Assembly (NCBI GenBank): GCA_032718475.1
Contig: JAUCBJ010006887.1
Location: 62,001-126,000 of the forward strand
Length of the DNA: 64,000 nt
From: Nemertoderma westbladi
Taxonomy: Eukaryota > Xenacoelomorpha > Nemertodermatida > Nemertodermatidae
Direction: 5' to 3'
Below, in pieces: positions 40,901 through 49,383 of the stretch (within the stretch, counting starts at the first letter, position 1; every line of letters starts with the position of its first letter). Below the pieces are notes generated by a model. That model searched no databases. It saw only the letters and a list, made by a program, of their open reading frames with translations, and was not told the DNA's origin. The translations under genes were made by a program, and so were the position numbers.

Positions 40901-43407
40901 AAGTAGTCATTAAGCGATTTACCCAAGTATTTCGCCGCTGCGTCGTTGACCAGTCGCAGCTTGGATGCCCCTTTGGTAACGTGTAGGGGCAGATAGTAAG
41001 TTCGAGGAGACTCGGGTGCCCCCGCCGTGAGTTTACGGGCCCACCCTTTGTCTATATACTTCTGAATCTGTTTCTCAACAAATTCGTGTTTGTCAGGGTG
41101 TTTAGTCAATGACCGTTTGAGTCGGTTGAGTCTCATCTCCGCCATGGTTCTATTGTTAACCAAGGGTACTGCTCGATCTTTCCAGAGCATTGGAGCTGAG
41201 TAATGCCCGCCGCTCAAGATCATCTCCCTGTTCAATACATCGGTCGATATCTTGTCCGCCTGTGAGGCGCCCACGGCTGGGTTATATAAGCCCTCGGTGT
41301 CTATGTCATAGAGCCTTTCTAGGTCGCGCCTGGTTTCTTCCTCTCGTTCTCGGACCTCCTCCAATGTGAGTTCCGAAGACTCGGTGGGGTGCCCTTTCCC
41401 GGCCACGGTGAAGACTGGTCTAGCCAGCCCTGCACTGTGTCTGTCGGGCTGCTCATCAATGTCCTTTACGGGTCCCGTCATACACCAACCATATGGGGTT
41501 AGCATGACCTGGGGGTCCCTTTCGGGGTCTGGTCCTTCGATGGAAGGCTGCAGTAGCCGGTGAGAACCTGGGCAATCTATACCAATGAGTACTGATACAT
41601 AGGGTACATCCAGGTCATTGGGTATGTTAAAGTTCAGTCCTCGGGCGTGTGTGTATTGTTGAATTTCATCGGCCGAGGGCCGGTCTGCCGGTACGTTGAG
41701 CTCGGGTAGAACCCGAGCCTCAACAAGGTCCGACTTATATTGGGAATATGTCACAATAGATTTGAATCGACATAGAATCAGGTCGTACTCTACGTCTCTG
41801 TCCGGGTTGGCGATGGTACAGAGTTGCATAAATGCCTTCCTTCGTTTAACTTGAAGGCGGTCTGCAACCACTCTGTCCATCATCGTTATCGCTGAACCTC
41901 CGTCTAAGAGCCCCAAAGTGGTTACCTGCTGGCCGCGGTTATCACATACCGCTAATGCAACAATCCTCAGGTACACATAGGGTTTAATCTTCGGTGGTTT
42001 CCGCAACCTCCGTCTCATGGGGAAGACAGGGAAGGCCACCTGCTTATCGGCCACCCTCTCCCCCGCTGTCCTACTATCCGCATGTTTATGCGCCTGCTGC
42101 TCGGTGGACTTACCGTCCCCCTCTGTGTTCTTACTATCGTATGGGCATGCCCGCCCAGAGTGCCCTGTTCGGGCACAAGTCCAACACAAGTGATGCTTCC
42201 TAGCATACGCCTTGTGTGTGTCGGCGTCCATCTTCTGCCAGTTTCTGCACTCAATCGTTCTGTGAGACGTTCCCCTATGGAACTGGCAATACCTTTCTTC
42301 GTTGAAAGGGAACTCCCCGATGTCTATATGGAAGACATCTTTCACCCATTGCCCACTTCCCCTGCTCGCTGTGGGTGGGGCGCTTCCGCTTTTAGATTCT
42401 TCGAAGCGGACCTGTCGATTGTTAGTTGGTGGGGTCGACCCGCCCCGACTGCTCTCCCGCGAAGGCGATCGGCCCGTCGCTCGATTATGCGCCGGTTCCG
42501 ACGGTCTACCCCTGTAGTTGTTGTCCCCAACGTTGTTACAGGCGAATTTTTGGGTATTGCTCGACTTCCAATTGGATTTGAAACGGCCCGTGGGGTATTC
42601 CCTTTTCCCACGGTCTCCTTGTTCCTGTCGACTTCGCCCTTTATCCTTGGGGTATTTTAAACAGCGCTGATTAGCGCTCGCTGCCTTGTACTCCATGAAG
42701 TCAGCAAATTCTCCTAGCGTTGCTCGGCGATGTTGCGTAGCTGTAATCTTTGTCACTTGCTGCGCCCAGCTGCGACGCAGATGTAGTGGTAGTACATCAA
42801 CCACTTGATTCAGCAGCCCGCCCGCCTTGAGATGGTAGGTCTCGCCCATCGTCTCGATGGAATTAATCAGCTGATTTATTCGATCGCTGTATTCGGTCAT
42901 CTCGTCTGGTGTTTCAACCCTCACCCCATCAGTGAGGTGAAATATGGCGTCATCAATGATCTGTTCCGGATCGCCATACCGATCCTCTATCGCCTTCCAG
43001 GCCTTCCTGAACCCATTCAACTGGCCCTGGAAACGATTAACGAGTTTCCTCGGGTCACCCGCTAGATAAGTCGCCAAATAGGTTAGTCGGCGGGTGTCTG
43101 ACATTTCCTTTGTTAGAATTTCGTTGGAAAACAGAGCCCGAAATTGTATGTATTCCTCGGGGTGTTTCCCATCGAATTTAAAGGCTAAGGATTTTGGCAG
43201 CTCATTCTGCTCACGTATAATGTGGAGCATTTTCGCTGTCGAAACCGCCTCGTTATCGTGGGTTGAGTTTGTGTCATTGTACACGCGCGGTGATGAGTCC
43301 GCCCGTGTTGACGTGGGCTCCTCCGACGGTCCGAAGGGGTCTATATACCGTCCGACCCCGTTGGTAGGGTACGCAAGCGGAGGTAGCTCAAACCCCGGTT
43401 CACCCAA
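37936..43407 (-). CDS. pol: Element B Gag-Pol polyprotein
   Basis: The frame is open from just after the TGA at 43528-43530 to the stop at 37936. The codon at 43405-43407 is TTG, so there is no obvious ATG near the start. Residues are counted from 43407. DUF1759 about 60-250; zinc knuckles about 375-435 (CWTCARTGHSGRAC is CX2CX4HX4C); retropepsin with LLDGGS near 498; RT about 790-1010 with YVDDG at 940; Pao RNase H with ADASS near 1150 and NPADLVSRG following; H2C2 zinc domain about 1455-1495; integrase core with VDMFGP near 1523, SDNGTNF near 1600 and PHMSGVWEAM near 1640; DUF5641 about 1730-1820. Length and order suit a working BEL/Pao Pol. One oddity is DGG at the protease active site, where DSG or DTG is usual. 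Confidence 0.93.
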   Translation of the reverse strand: MGEPGFELPPLAYPTNGVGRYIDPFGPSEEPTSTRADSSPRVYNDTNSTHDNEAVSTAKMLHIIREQNELPKSLAFKFDGKHPEEYIQFRALFSNEILTKEMSDTRRLTYLATYLAGDPRKLVNRFQGQLNGFRKAWKAIEDRYGDPEQIIDDAIFHLTDGVRVETPDEMTEYSDRINQLINSIETMGETYHLKAGGLLNQVVDVLPLHLRRSWAQQVTKITATQHRRATLGEFADFMEYKAASANQRCLKYPKDKGRSRQEQGDRGKREYPTGRFKSNWKSSNTQKFACNNVGDNNYRGRPSEPAHNRATGRSPSRESSRGGSTPPTNNRQVRFEESKSGSAPPTASRGSGQWVKDVFHIDIGEFPFNEERYCQFHRGTSHRTIECRNWQKMDADTHKAYARKHHLCWTCARTGHSGRACPYDSKNTEGDGKSTEQQAHKHADSRTAGERVADKQVAFPVFPMRRRLRKPPKIKPYVYLRIVALAVCDNRGQQVTTLGLLDGGSAITMMDRVVADRLQVKRRKAFMQLCTIANPDRDVEYDLILCRFKSIVTYSQYKSDLVEARVLPELNVPADRPSADEIQQYTHARGLNFNIPNDLDVPYVSVLIGIDCPGSHRLLQPSIEGPDPERDPQVMLTPYGWCMTGPVKDIDEQPDRHSAGLARPVFTVAGKGHPTESSELTLEEVREREEETRRDLERLYDIDTEGLYNPAVGASQADKISTDVLNREMILSGGHYSAPMLWKDRAVPLVNNRTMAEMRLNRLKRSLTKHPDKHEFVEKQIQKYIDKGWARKLTAGAPESPRTYYLPLHVTKGASKLRLVNDAAAKYLGKSLNDYLLEGPNVFNSGVDILLRFRMGLYAFTCDVEAMFHQVFVYEDDADSQRFLWYSGDQLDTAPEVYQMLVHIFGAKCSPCVATTALRRTTASESVAPPVRDFITNDFYVDDGMKSGNSEADLIQLAITARDCLSTGGFNLTKFRSNSPKFMYAMDKEEGKVSDPSADDDNGDLLGGDMGQPASYIPPDCANPETTSALVTSDPSKPDSRVLGISWEKASDVLEYKFKAPLQVVHTRRAYLSFISRIYDPLGLVAPNILVGKQILREVTLDNGAWDAPVSARMADRWNAWLMSLEQISRLIIPRPYFPNGDMAAVELHVFADASSVGYGAVAYLHQQSAKYRPRLVYSKARVAPKAQATIPRLELMASVLAVQMAQVIIRALGCIVLVRYWIDATTVVLYISHPSRRFKVFVANRVDYIRTLTEVSDWGYCPTDQNPADLVSRGSLEVPFEQKEDLWQHGPTFLPNRKDWPLFPEANASELLKADPEVRVCSMVTTPAVRDPRIDRIIDKSSTWRRTINRVAWFIALAKYRITKTIPIRLPIQEAERMVVTYVQARAYPEEWRRLREGKPVQKSSPLRKLAPQLEGGIMVASVARLANAKDFIVASQPMILPAGSTALNQVVWQTHCDIAHGGKDATIVAVRKRFTATGLRQTVRKILSGCIKCKKIWHRRLEQLMAPLPKDRVTAGLVPFHHTGVDMFGPIDLYVRWTRRVLKTMRKGYGIIFVCYATRAIALELVPDASAAAFLNALRRFIARRGEPKKISSDNGTNFVGAEHELEGAQQAFVKGTVEKTQELGIEWSFHTPYAPHMSGVWEAMVGVVKRHIQAVTHGHVVTEDAMRTIFAEVETIVNGRPLVATTDDPKSLEALTPNHLLGVGPVTVRDPLGEIGEGDLRNPYIVAQRCKNEYWNRWVREYLPTLRQRRKWNKEYRDLQLGDLVIVTDDTLQKGDWDMARVVRTHDSEDGHVRTVSLRKASGKVYRRPVNKCCLLEAAH

Positions 43408-43527
43408 CCGACTTCCCGGACGTGGGTAATCCGGGTATTGTTCTCTACCTGGGGACTCGCCCGTTCGCCTCCCTGAAGGGGGAGGGTCTGGGTGAGTTGT
43501 ACTTTCATATATGGAATTCTGTTGGGG

Positions 43528-45972
43528 TCATTCAGAATTTCCAAATGAACGCATTGTTGTTCGTGGGGGGGGGGGGCTCGGTGAGCCCCCTTTTCTGCAG
43601 AGCTCCGCCAGATACCTCGACTCTGGCCTACTCCTGTGGGCGGTTGCGTCGGGCCTCTCGGAGGCTGACTCCCGTCCATCCCCTCTGTCCGTCTGCAGGT
43701 CCCCTGCTCGGGCTGCAGTCTCACTGATTGTCGGCACCGTCCGCGGGGCAAAGCCGACGGTCCCGCTCTGTCTGTTCACTCTCCCCCGGCTGGCGGTATT
43801 ATCTACCGCCGGCGCGAATTCTGGGGCCCCTACTCGAAGTCCCCTCGAGTTCGCCGTAGGGGAACTTCCCTGTTCCCCTTGCTCTGCGATAATTAACTTA
43901 CCAGTATTATCTTGCAGAAATTTGAGGGAGGTTAGCACTCTTAAGCCCTGGTGGTCCGCCTCCCTCGAGGCGTGGCTCTGTGCGTGTGTGGAGGCGGTGT
44001 CTACCTCCCCCTGTGTTACTCGGAACCCTAGTGCGGGCTCCCCCTGTCCAACCTGGAGCTGTCCTTCTCGCTCCCCCTGTGTCGCCTCCTCTGCTGGGAG
44101 CCCACCCCGATTCTGGGTGGGATAATACATTGCTGATCCTCTCGGTTCGTTTACCTCGTCGGTATCGACGACCACTACGGCCGGCGCTACCTGGGGAGGT
44201 TTCATGGCAGCCGGAGGCAGCTCCTGTATCGCTGTGATCCTGGCTGCGCCAGGCGGAGGCGGACCCGTAAAAATACCCGGGCCGCCCTTCCTGGTAGCAC
44301 CAGGCGGAGGCGGATCCGTAAAAATACCCGGGCCGCCGTAAAAACTCGTTCCTCTTATAACTGTGGGAATTATATTAGGTGTAGTGCTTATAGTAGGTGT
44401 AGTGGTGTGTGTAGTTACTACCGTAGGTACTACAACTATCGGTGGGGTGCTTACTGTGGGTGCTATAGTTGCTGCAGCTACTCCTACAGGTACTCCCCCT
44501 AATTCACCACTCCCTGTCACACTGGCTCCACCCGGCCCAACCGGTTGTTTTCTAGCCGGATGAGCTGGGCCCCTATGGAGCCCTATTACCGAGGCGGGTC
44601 TGCTCAGTTCACTAGTTCGTCGGCCCGGACTCGCTCTCGCTGAACGTACACTGTTATTGCTCACTCTGGACCCCACACTGCTACCCACAGTGGAGCCCCC
44701 TTTCACCCCGCGCGCTTGTGCCATCGCTAGCTTACGTATCGCTAATAAACGCGCCTCGTCTCTCACTTTATTATCAGCCCGCAATTTCTCTCTCGCTATC
44801 TCCTCGCTGTCCGCTCGTTGGGCCGCCTCAATCACTCTCTGGGCCGCCTCACGCGCAACCCTCTCACATTCAAGTTTTTGGTTCATTAATTCTCGCTCAA
44901 GAGTTTCCTCTCGGTCGAGCCTCTCCATCTCAAAGAGAGCCTCTTCATACTCCACTCGGTTTTGAATGGAGTCAGACGCGTTCGAATTTGAACCACGCGG
45001 CTGACTCGCACTGTCCCCAGGTTGTATCTCATCCTGGTCTCTGCCGTCACCGGCTAGGGTTATGCCAGTCCAGCCGTTTTGTGGCTGGCTGGGTATCCCT
45101 ATAAAAATGTTTCCCACCCTTACCTGTTGATTGAATAAACATTTATCAAACGCATCGTCCAATATTCCCCCGATGTCCGTCTCCCAGTGTTTGGCTTCCT
45201 CCTCGGCGCCTTGCTCTCCAAGAATCCTGAGGTAGTCGTTGACTACCTCTAGGGCTGCCGCCAGGTCGATATCCGGTCGTCCGGCAGTCGCCCAGGTCTC
45301 CAATCGTCTTCGCTGTAATCGAAACTGTCGCCCCGCTCGCTCGATCACCCCTGTGTCGAGCTGCGCTGGGGGCCGGTTGGGGTCCGAGGAAGAACGGAGC
45401 TTCCTCCGGTTCGTTGTCCCGTTGGGCCGTCCCATCGGGTTCGTCCGATCGCCTCTTTCTCGCGAGCGTCCTCGGGCTGGAAGTTTGGGTAGTGCTGGGA
45501 TTAATTGCGAGGGTTCCCGGTCTGGGTCCACCCCGCTTCCCTTGTCGTCGTCTATCGCCGGCTCCGGTCTGGAGGGAGGTGATCTCGATCTCTCCCGGCG
45601 TTGGTGTTCCTCTGGGAACCGTGCCGGACCGGCGGGAGGTGATGGCGGTTCTCCTCGTTGTGGTAACTCAGTCGGGAGTGACTGCGTCGTTGCCGTGATT
45701 AACTCGTCTATCCACGTCCGTGTTTCATCGGGTGTCGTGGTCCCGGCCGGCCGCCCGACGGATTCTTCCGTCGACGGGATAGGCGGGGATTCCCGGGAGC
45801 TCGGGCCCACGGGGCTGCCGCGCCCCGATACCGGGTTGCTCAAGTCCAAGAAGGGACTCGAGGCTGTAGCTGGGGCAGCCATTGCTGCCCCGCCAGTGGC
45901 GGGTTGAACCCCGGGTTCAACCTGGCCAGGTGCCGTCGCTGGCTGACTGCCAGAAAGTAGACTGTCTGACAT
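43528..45972 (-). CDS. Element B N-terminal Gag-like protein (814 aa)
   Basis: ATG at 45970-45972. Pro/Ser/Arg-rich disordered N-terminus; a helical segment at about 195-300 that parallels element C; coiled coil at about 335-420 rich in Glu, Arg and Ala; a long Pro/Gly/Thr/Val-rich region containing two near-identical Gly-Pro-Gly-Ile-Phe-Thr blocks separated by Pro/Gly; then a PPPP stretch encoded by a 12-base C tract (43565-43576). It ends at TGA (43528-43530). The stop is in the same frame as pol, and no other stop lies in the 40 codons between. The base after the stop is C, the context most often associated with readthrough. It may be the N-terminal part of one long Gag-Pol. Confidence 0.8.
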   Translation of the reverse strand: MSDSLLSGSQPATAPGQVEPGVQPATGGAAMAAPATASSPFLDLSNPVSGRGSPVGPSSRESPPIPSTEESVGRPAGTTTPDETRTWIDELITATTQSLPTELPQRGEPPSPPAGPARFPEEHQRRERSRSPPSRPEPAIDDDKGSGVDPDREPSQLIPALPKLPARGRSRERGDRTNPMGRPNGTTNRRKLRSSSDPNRPPAQLDTGVIERAGRQFRLQRRRLETWATAGRPDIDLAAALEVVNDYLRILGEQGAEEEAKHWETDIGGILDDAFDKCLFNQQVRVGNIFIGIPSQPQNGWTGITLAGDGRDQDEIQPGDSASQPRGSNSNASDSIQNRVEYEEALFEMERLDREETLERELMNQKLECERVAREAAQRVIEAAQRADSEEIAREKLRADNKVRDEARLLAIRKLAMAQARGVKGGSTVGSSVGSRVSNNSVRSARASPGRRTSELSRPASVIGLHRGPAHPARKQPVGPGGASVTGSGELGGVPVGVAAATIAPTVSTPPIVVVPTVVTTHTTTPTISTTPNIIPTVIRGTSFYGGPGIFTDPPPPGATRKGGPGIFTGPPPPGAARITAIQELPPAAMKPPQVAPAVVVVDTDEVNEPRGSAMYYPTQNRGGLPAEEATQGEREGQLQVGQGEPALGFRVTQGEVDTASTHAQSHASREADHQGLRVLTSLKFLQDNTGKLIIAEQGEQGSSPTANSRGLRVGAPEFAPAVDNTASRGRVNRQSGTVGFAPRTVPTISETAARAGDLQTDRGDGRESASERPDATAHRSRPESRYLAELCRKGGSPSPPPPRTTMRSFGNSE

Positions 45973-46160
45973 CCTAGGTACGGTAGCCTATGGAGGGACT
46001 GACAGGTCTGAGTTACGGAATAATGGAATACTTTTTTGGCCTATCTTACAGTTTTTTAAGGCCACTGCCGGTTCGCGGGAAGCCGCGTCGCGGGTCTTTG
46101 TCGTGTCGTTATCGAGGCTGTCGTTTTCTGAGACAGCCCCCACTCGTGACGTTGTTTTAT
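45973..46160 (-). other. Element B leader with candidate self-primer binding site (46150-46160)
   Basis: In element sense the first 11 bases after the LTR are ATAAAACAACG. The same 11-mer occurs on the plus strand inside the LTR at 46443-46453, so LTR and leader are reverse complementary in the RNA. A bulge and four more pairs (46146-46149 with 46457-46460) extend it. An alternative tRNA site, TGGGGGCT in element sense at about 46135-46142, resembles a tRNA-Pro 3' end but lies about 18 bases from the LTR. Confidence 0.45.
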
Positions 46161-47120
46161 TTTTGGGTTGGTGTAGTGGCGTAAATATCACGTAATGATG
46201 AGTTCCCCACTGAACCGCCCAAATCAGGTAACCCGCCCGTCCGGTGGAAAGGAAACTGATAACTAAACGCTCCAGTGTGGTGTCTGTGCAGGCCGATCCC
46301 TACACAGCACCATAGTAATACAGAATATAGACAGAATATAAACAGATAACAAACAATAAATCAGATGCATTTACAAAAGATAAAATAATATAAGTGAATA
46401 CGTAAAATGAATAAGGAATCTGTACTACTAAAGAACTGTGCCATAAAACAACGATATCACCTTCCACTCTTGTCACCAAACCAACTGAACCAATATTGCT
46501 AATCTGTGTCTAATGTACCCCGGTAGCGCGGATGAATATTCCCTAGTAATGAGCCAGACTGGGGTTTAAGACCCCAGCCTGGCACCCGTACGTAGCAAAA
46601 ACCCTAATTAAGTACATAATCCTACTATCTAAAACTAAAACCTACTGAAACCCCCCCAATATAACAATAAATACGTACTACATAATGTAGTACATATTGA
46701 CCGCCTAATTGTACATTCCTATCTCTGGCAAGGCTAATATCCCATCTCCCTGCTACCTATGTCTTGCTACAGGTGTGGCCTGGCGGCCAACCTGTTCCCG
46801 ATCACGTGCTCTTTGTATACCTCGTTTGTAATCCACCTAGTCCCATGTCTGTATATTGATACCTTGAGAGTTGACTTGGTGGAAGGCGTACGTAGTAACC
46901 TAATACTAATATTCCTGGAAATCACTGCAGCCCAGTCCCCCCCCCCCCCCCCCCGTGTGCCCTGTAACTAGTCAGTTCCGTAGTCCTACCTACACCTACA
47001 GTACAAACGCTACAGTAATTACCCCTACAGTACAAACATTAGGCTTGGGTGGGAAACCCGTGGTACTCGTATAATATATGTGTGGGTTTGGGAAGGGTAA
47101 GGTTCCGGTTGTCGGACACA
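46161..47120 (-). repeat. 5' LTR of element B (960 bp)
   Basis: Direct repeat of 34574-35530. The inner end reads TTTTGGG on the plus strand where the other LTR has TGTTGGG, so the terminal CA has become AA. The outer end GGACACA is followed at once by the 12-bp satellite. Confidence 0.93.
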
Positions 47121-47932
47121 GGTGCCGTACGTGGTACCGTACGTGGTACCGTGCGTGGAGCCGTACGTGGTACCGTACGTGGTACCGTACGTGGTACTGT
47201 ACGTGGTACCGTACGTGGTACCGTACGTGGTACCGTACGTGGTACCGTACGTGGTGCCGTACGTGGTACCGTATGTGGAGCCGTACGTGGTGCCGTACGT
47301 GGTGCCGTACGTGGTACTGTACGTGGTACCGTACGTGGTACTGTACGTGGTACCGTACGTGGTGCCGTACGTGGTACCGTACGTGGTGCCGTACGTGGTA
47401 CTGTACGTGGTACCGTACGTGGTGCCGTACGTGATGCCGTACGTAGTACCGTACGTGGTGCCGTACGTAGTACCGTACGTGGTGCCGTACGTAGTACCGT
47501 ACGTGGTACCGTACGTGGTGCCGTACGTGGTACCGTACGTGGTACCGTACGTGGTGCCGTACGTGGTGCCGTACGTGGTGCCGTACGTGGTACCGTACGT
47601 GGTGCCGTGCGTGGTGCCGTACGTGGTGCCGTACGTGGTACCGTACGTGGTGCCGTACGTGGTGCCGTACGTGGTGCCGTACGTGGTACCGTACGTGTTG
47701 CCGTACGTGGTGCCGTACGTGGTACCGTACGTGGTACCGTACGTGGTGCCGTACGTGGTGCCGTACGTGTTGCCGTACGTGGTACCGTACGTGGTGCCGT
47801 GCGTGGTGCCGTACGTGGTACCGTACGTGGTGCCGTACGTGGTGCCGTACGTGGTGCCGTACGTGGTACCGTACGTGGTGCCGTACGTGGTGCGTACGTG
47901 GTACCGTACGTGGGGGTACCGTACGTGGTGTG
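47121..47932. repeat. 12-bp satellite, about 67 units
   Basis: Tandem CCGTACGTGGTR (R = A or G), sometimes with TACGTGTTG or TACGTAGTA variants, ending in a degraded unit near 47932. Twelve bases make four codons and no unit contains a stop, so several frames on both strands are open for some 300 codons. These are artefacts of the repeat. Confidence 0.97.
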
Positions 47933-48235
47933 AAAGAAAGGCAACTTATTGGCCTAAAAATAGCGGGCATTTGTGTTCAAATACATTGGATGCATAAAAA
48001 CAGCTAAAAAGGCGGAATGCACCGCGAAAATGAAAGTAATATTGCCCCCTGCTATCGCAAATCATTACATTTCACTAACACCGGGAATATTTACCGGTAC
48101 CTTACTAATACTACAGTATAATCGGACTGATGCATTGGAACTGCACATTGAGATGCTAAGCCAGCTTAACAAAAACATTTTGTCACCACCAGCATTCCAC
48201 AATTGGCAATCACGATGCAGCTTGCATTAAGAATG
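47933..48235. other. Unassigned stretch between 12-bp satellite and LINE remnant
   Basis: No gene or repeat recognised. It may be the 3' untranslated part of the minus-strand LINE remnant that starts at 48236. Confidence 0.4.
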
Positions 48236-49111
48236 CTATGCCGGCGTATCAACAAAGTTACACCGCCACAACTCCCTATCCCCCATGACTTTCGCGAGAT
48301 TAGCGGCATCTTCAAGGCCAGTGCCCTTTACGAGGCGTTTTACGAAAGTCCTGGGCTGTCCACCATGCTTATTCACTCCATGAGGCTGCCAAAGTACAAG
48401 ATTATGCACTGGCTGGTCCTCACGGCGAAAACAATGTCCTGCAAAGCGGAGGCGATTTTGTTCTAGTGTCAAGCTTAGGGGAACCAATGAGACACCTCCA
48501 ATGTTATATAGTGTCTGGTTGGAGATGTGGGCATCGTACTTGACACAGTGAACCCGGCGTAGCATTCTTGTGAATGTGCCATCCAGAGATTTGGTGTCCT
48601 CATAAGTTAGAGCCCAGCATGCACTCCCATAGAGGAGTACTGGAACTACTGCTGCCCTAAATAATCGGACCTTTAACCGATCAGAGATTTACTGAGGACT
48701 TTCAAAGTTAACTGTCAAAATTTTGGAGTTCTTTTTGGAGTTAACAGAAAGGCCAACTCTAGTGAGGCTCCCTCTAGTGATTCTGAGAGTACTCCTAAGT
48801 CATCAGCAGTCTAGATCAGTTAGGTACTTGGCAGGATTTCCTCGACTTCTGGAGCCAGTAGGTGGAGTTACCATCACCCCATCATCATTATGATGATCTA
48901 AGGACAAGCGTAGAACATAGTCAACCACAATTATGAACAAGAATGGTGCAAGTGTGTCTCCCTGAGGAGACTCTCTACATAACATTTCGAATTGTACTGC
49001 GCCACCGTCAACAGTAGACATGTTGTCGAACCATCGTATACTGATCTGATTGCTGGAATATTTCCAGAAATCCCATATAATGAAAGTATGCTGAGCGAGA
49101 GACTGAATCAA
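48236..49111 (-). pseudogene. LINE (non-LTR retrotransposon) reverse transcriptase remnant
   Basis: On the minus strand, the upstream piece (49111-48803) has SPQGDTLAPFLFIIVVDYVLR, a typical LINE RT motif, and ends TDLDC then a stop where TDLDxADD is expected. The downstream piece (48565-48236) has RLRFAGHCFRREDQPV and VLWQPHG, typical of the RT C-terminal region. Between them a shifted frame still shows VPVLLYGSACWALT. Several stops and frame changes make it a dead copy. The RTE/Jockey-like grouping is by motif style only. Confidence 0.85.
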
Positions 49112-49383
49112 ATGCCAAATTCCCCGAAAAGAACCATAGAGTGTTAGGTTGAATATTTACCGGTATCTTGAGCTTGATGTTAAATATAAGAACAAATAAT
49201 GGAATTTTCTGTAAACCAACGACGACTTATTTCACTATTTCGACTTTCTACGCAATGTAAAAAATATGAAGAGAAACCTTGTTACTTTATGACCCTTTTC
49301 TCATGTAATAAATAGCTGGCCTATCGGAAAAGGCATATTCTGTATCGTAATTTTGATTGATAAAATATGAGACCAGATATAAT

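Larger units (their letters stand above)
34574..47120 (-). mobile_element. Element B: complete BEL/Pao LTR retrotransposon (12.5 kb)
   Basis: LTRs of 957 and 960 bp bound a minus-strand unit with leader, N-terminal Gag-like frame, full Gag-Pol frame (DUF1759, zinc knuckles, protease, RT, RNase H, integrase, DUF5641) and a 2.4-kb 3' region. The domain order protease-RT-RNase H-integrase with DUF1759, DUF1758 and Pao-type RNase H is diagnostic for BEL/Pao. The LTRs differ at roughly ten sites plus poly-C length, so it is older than element A. The flanking 5-mers (CCCGC left, GGTGC right) do not match, so there is no target duplication. All catalytic domains look intact apart from the in-frame TGA before pol. 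Confidence 0.93.

Noticed and set aside
43422-45907. Plus-strand and alternate frames opposite or over the element B Gag-like gene
   Set aside because: Shadows of the minus-strand coding sequence. No domain, and the C12 tract accounts for the Gly-rich stretches.
46135-46142. A tRNA-Pro primer site for element B (TGGGGGCT)
   Set aside because: Only eight bases match the expected start and it lies about 18 bases from the LTR rather than next to it. Kept as the alternative to the self-primer idea, not as the main call.
47039-47997. Several frames of about 300 codons on both strands in the 12-bp satellite
   Set aside because: A 12-base unit without stops keeps many frames open. The peptides are four-residue repeats with no coding evidence.
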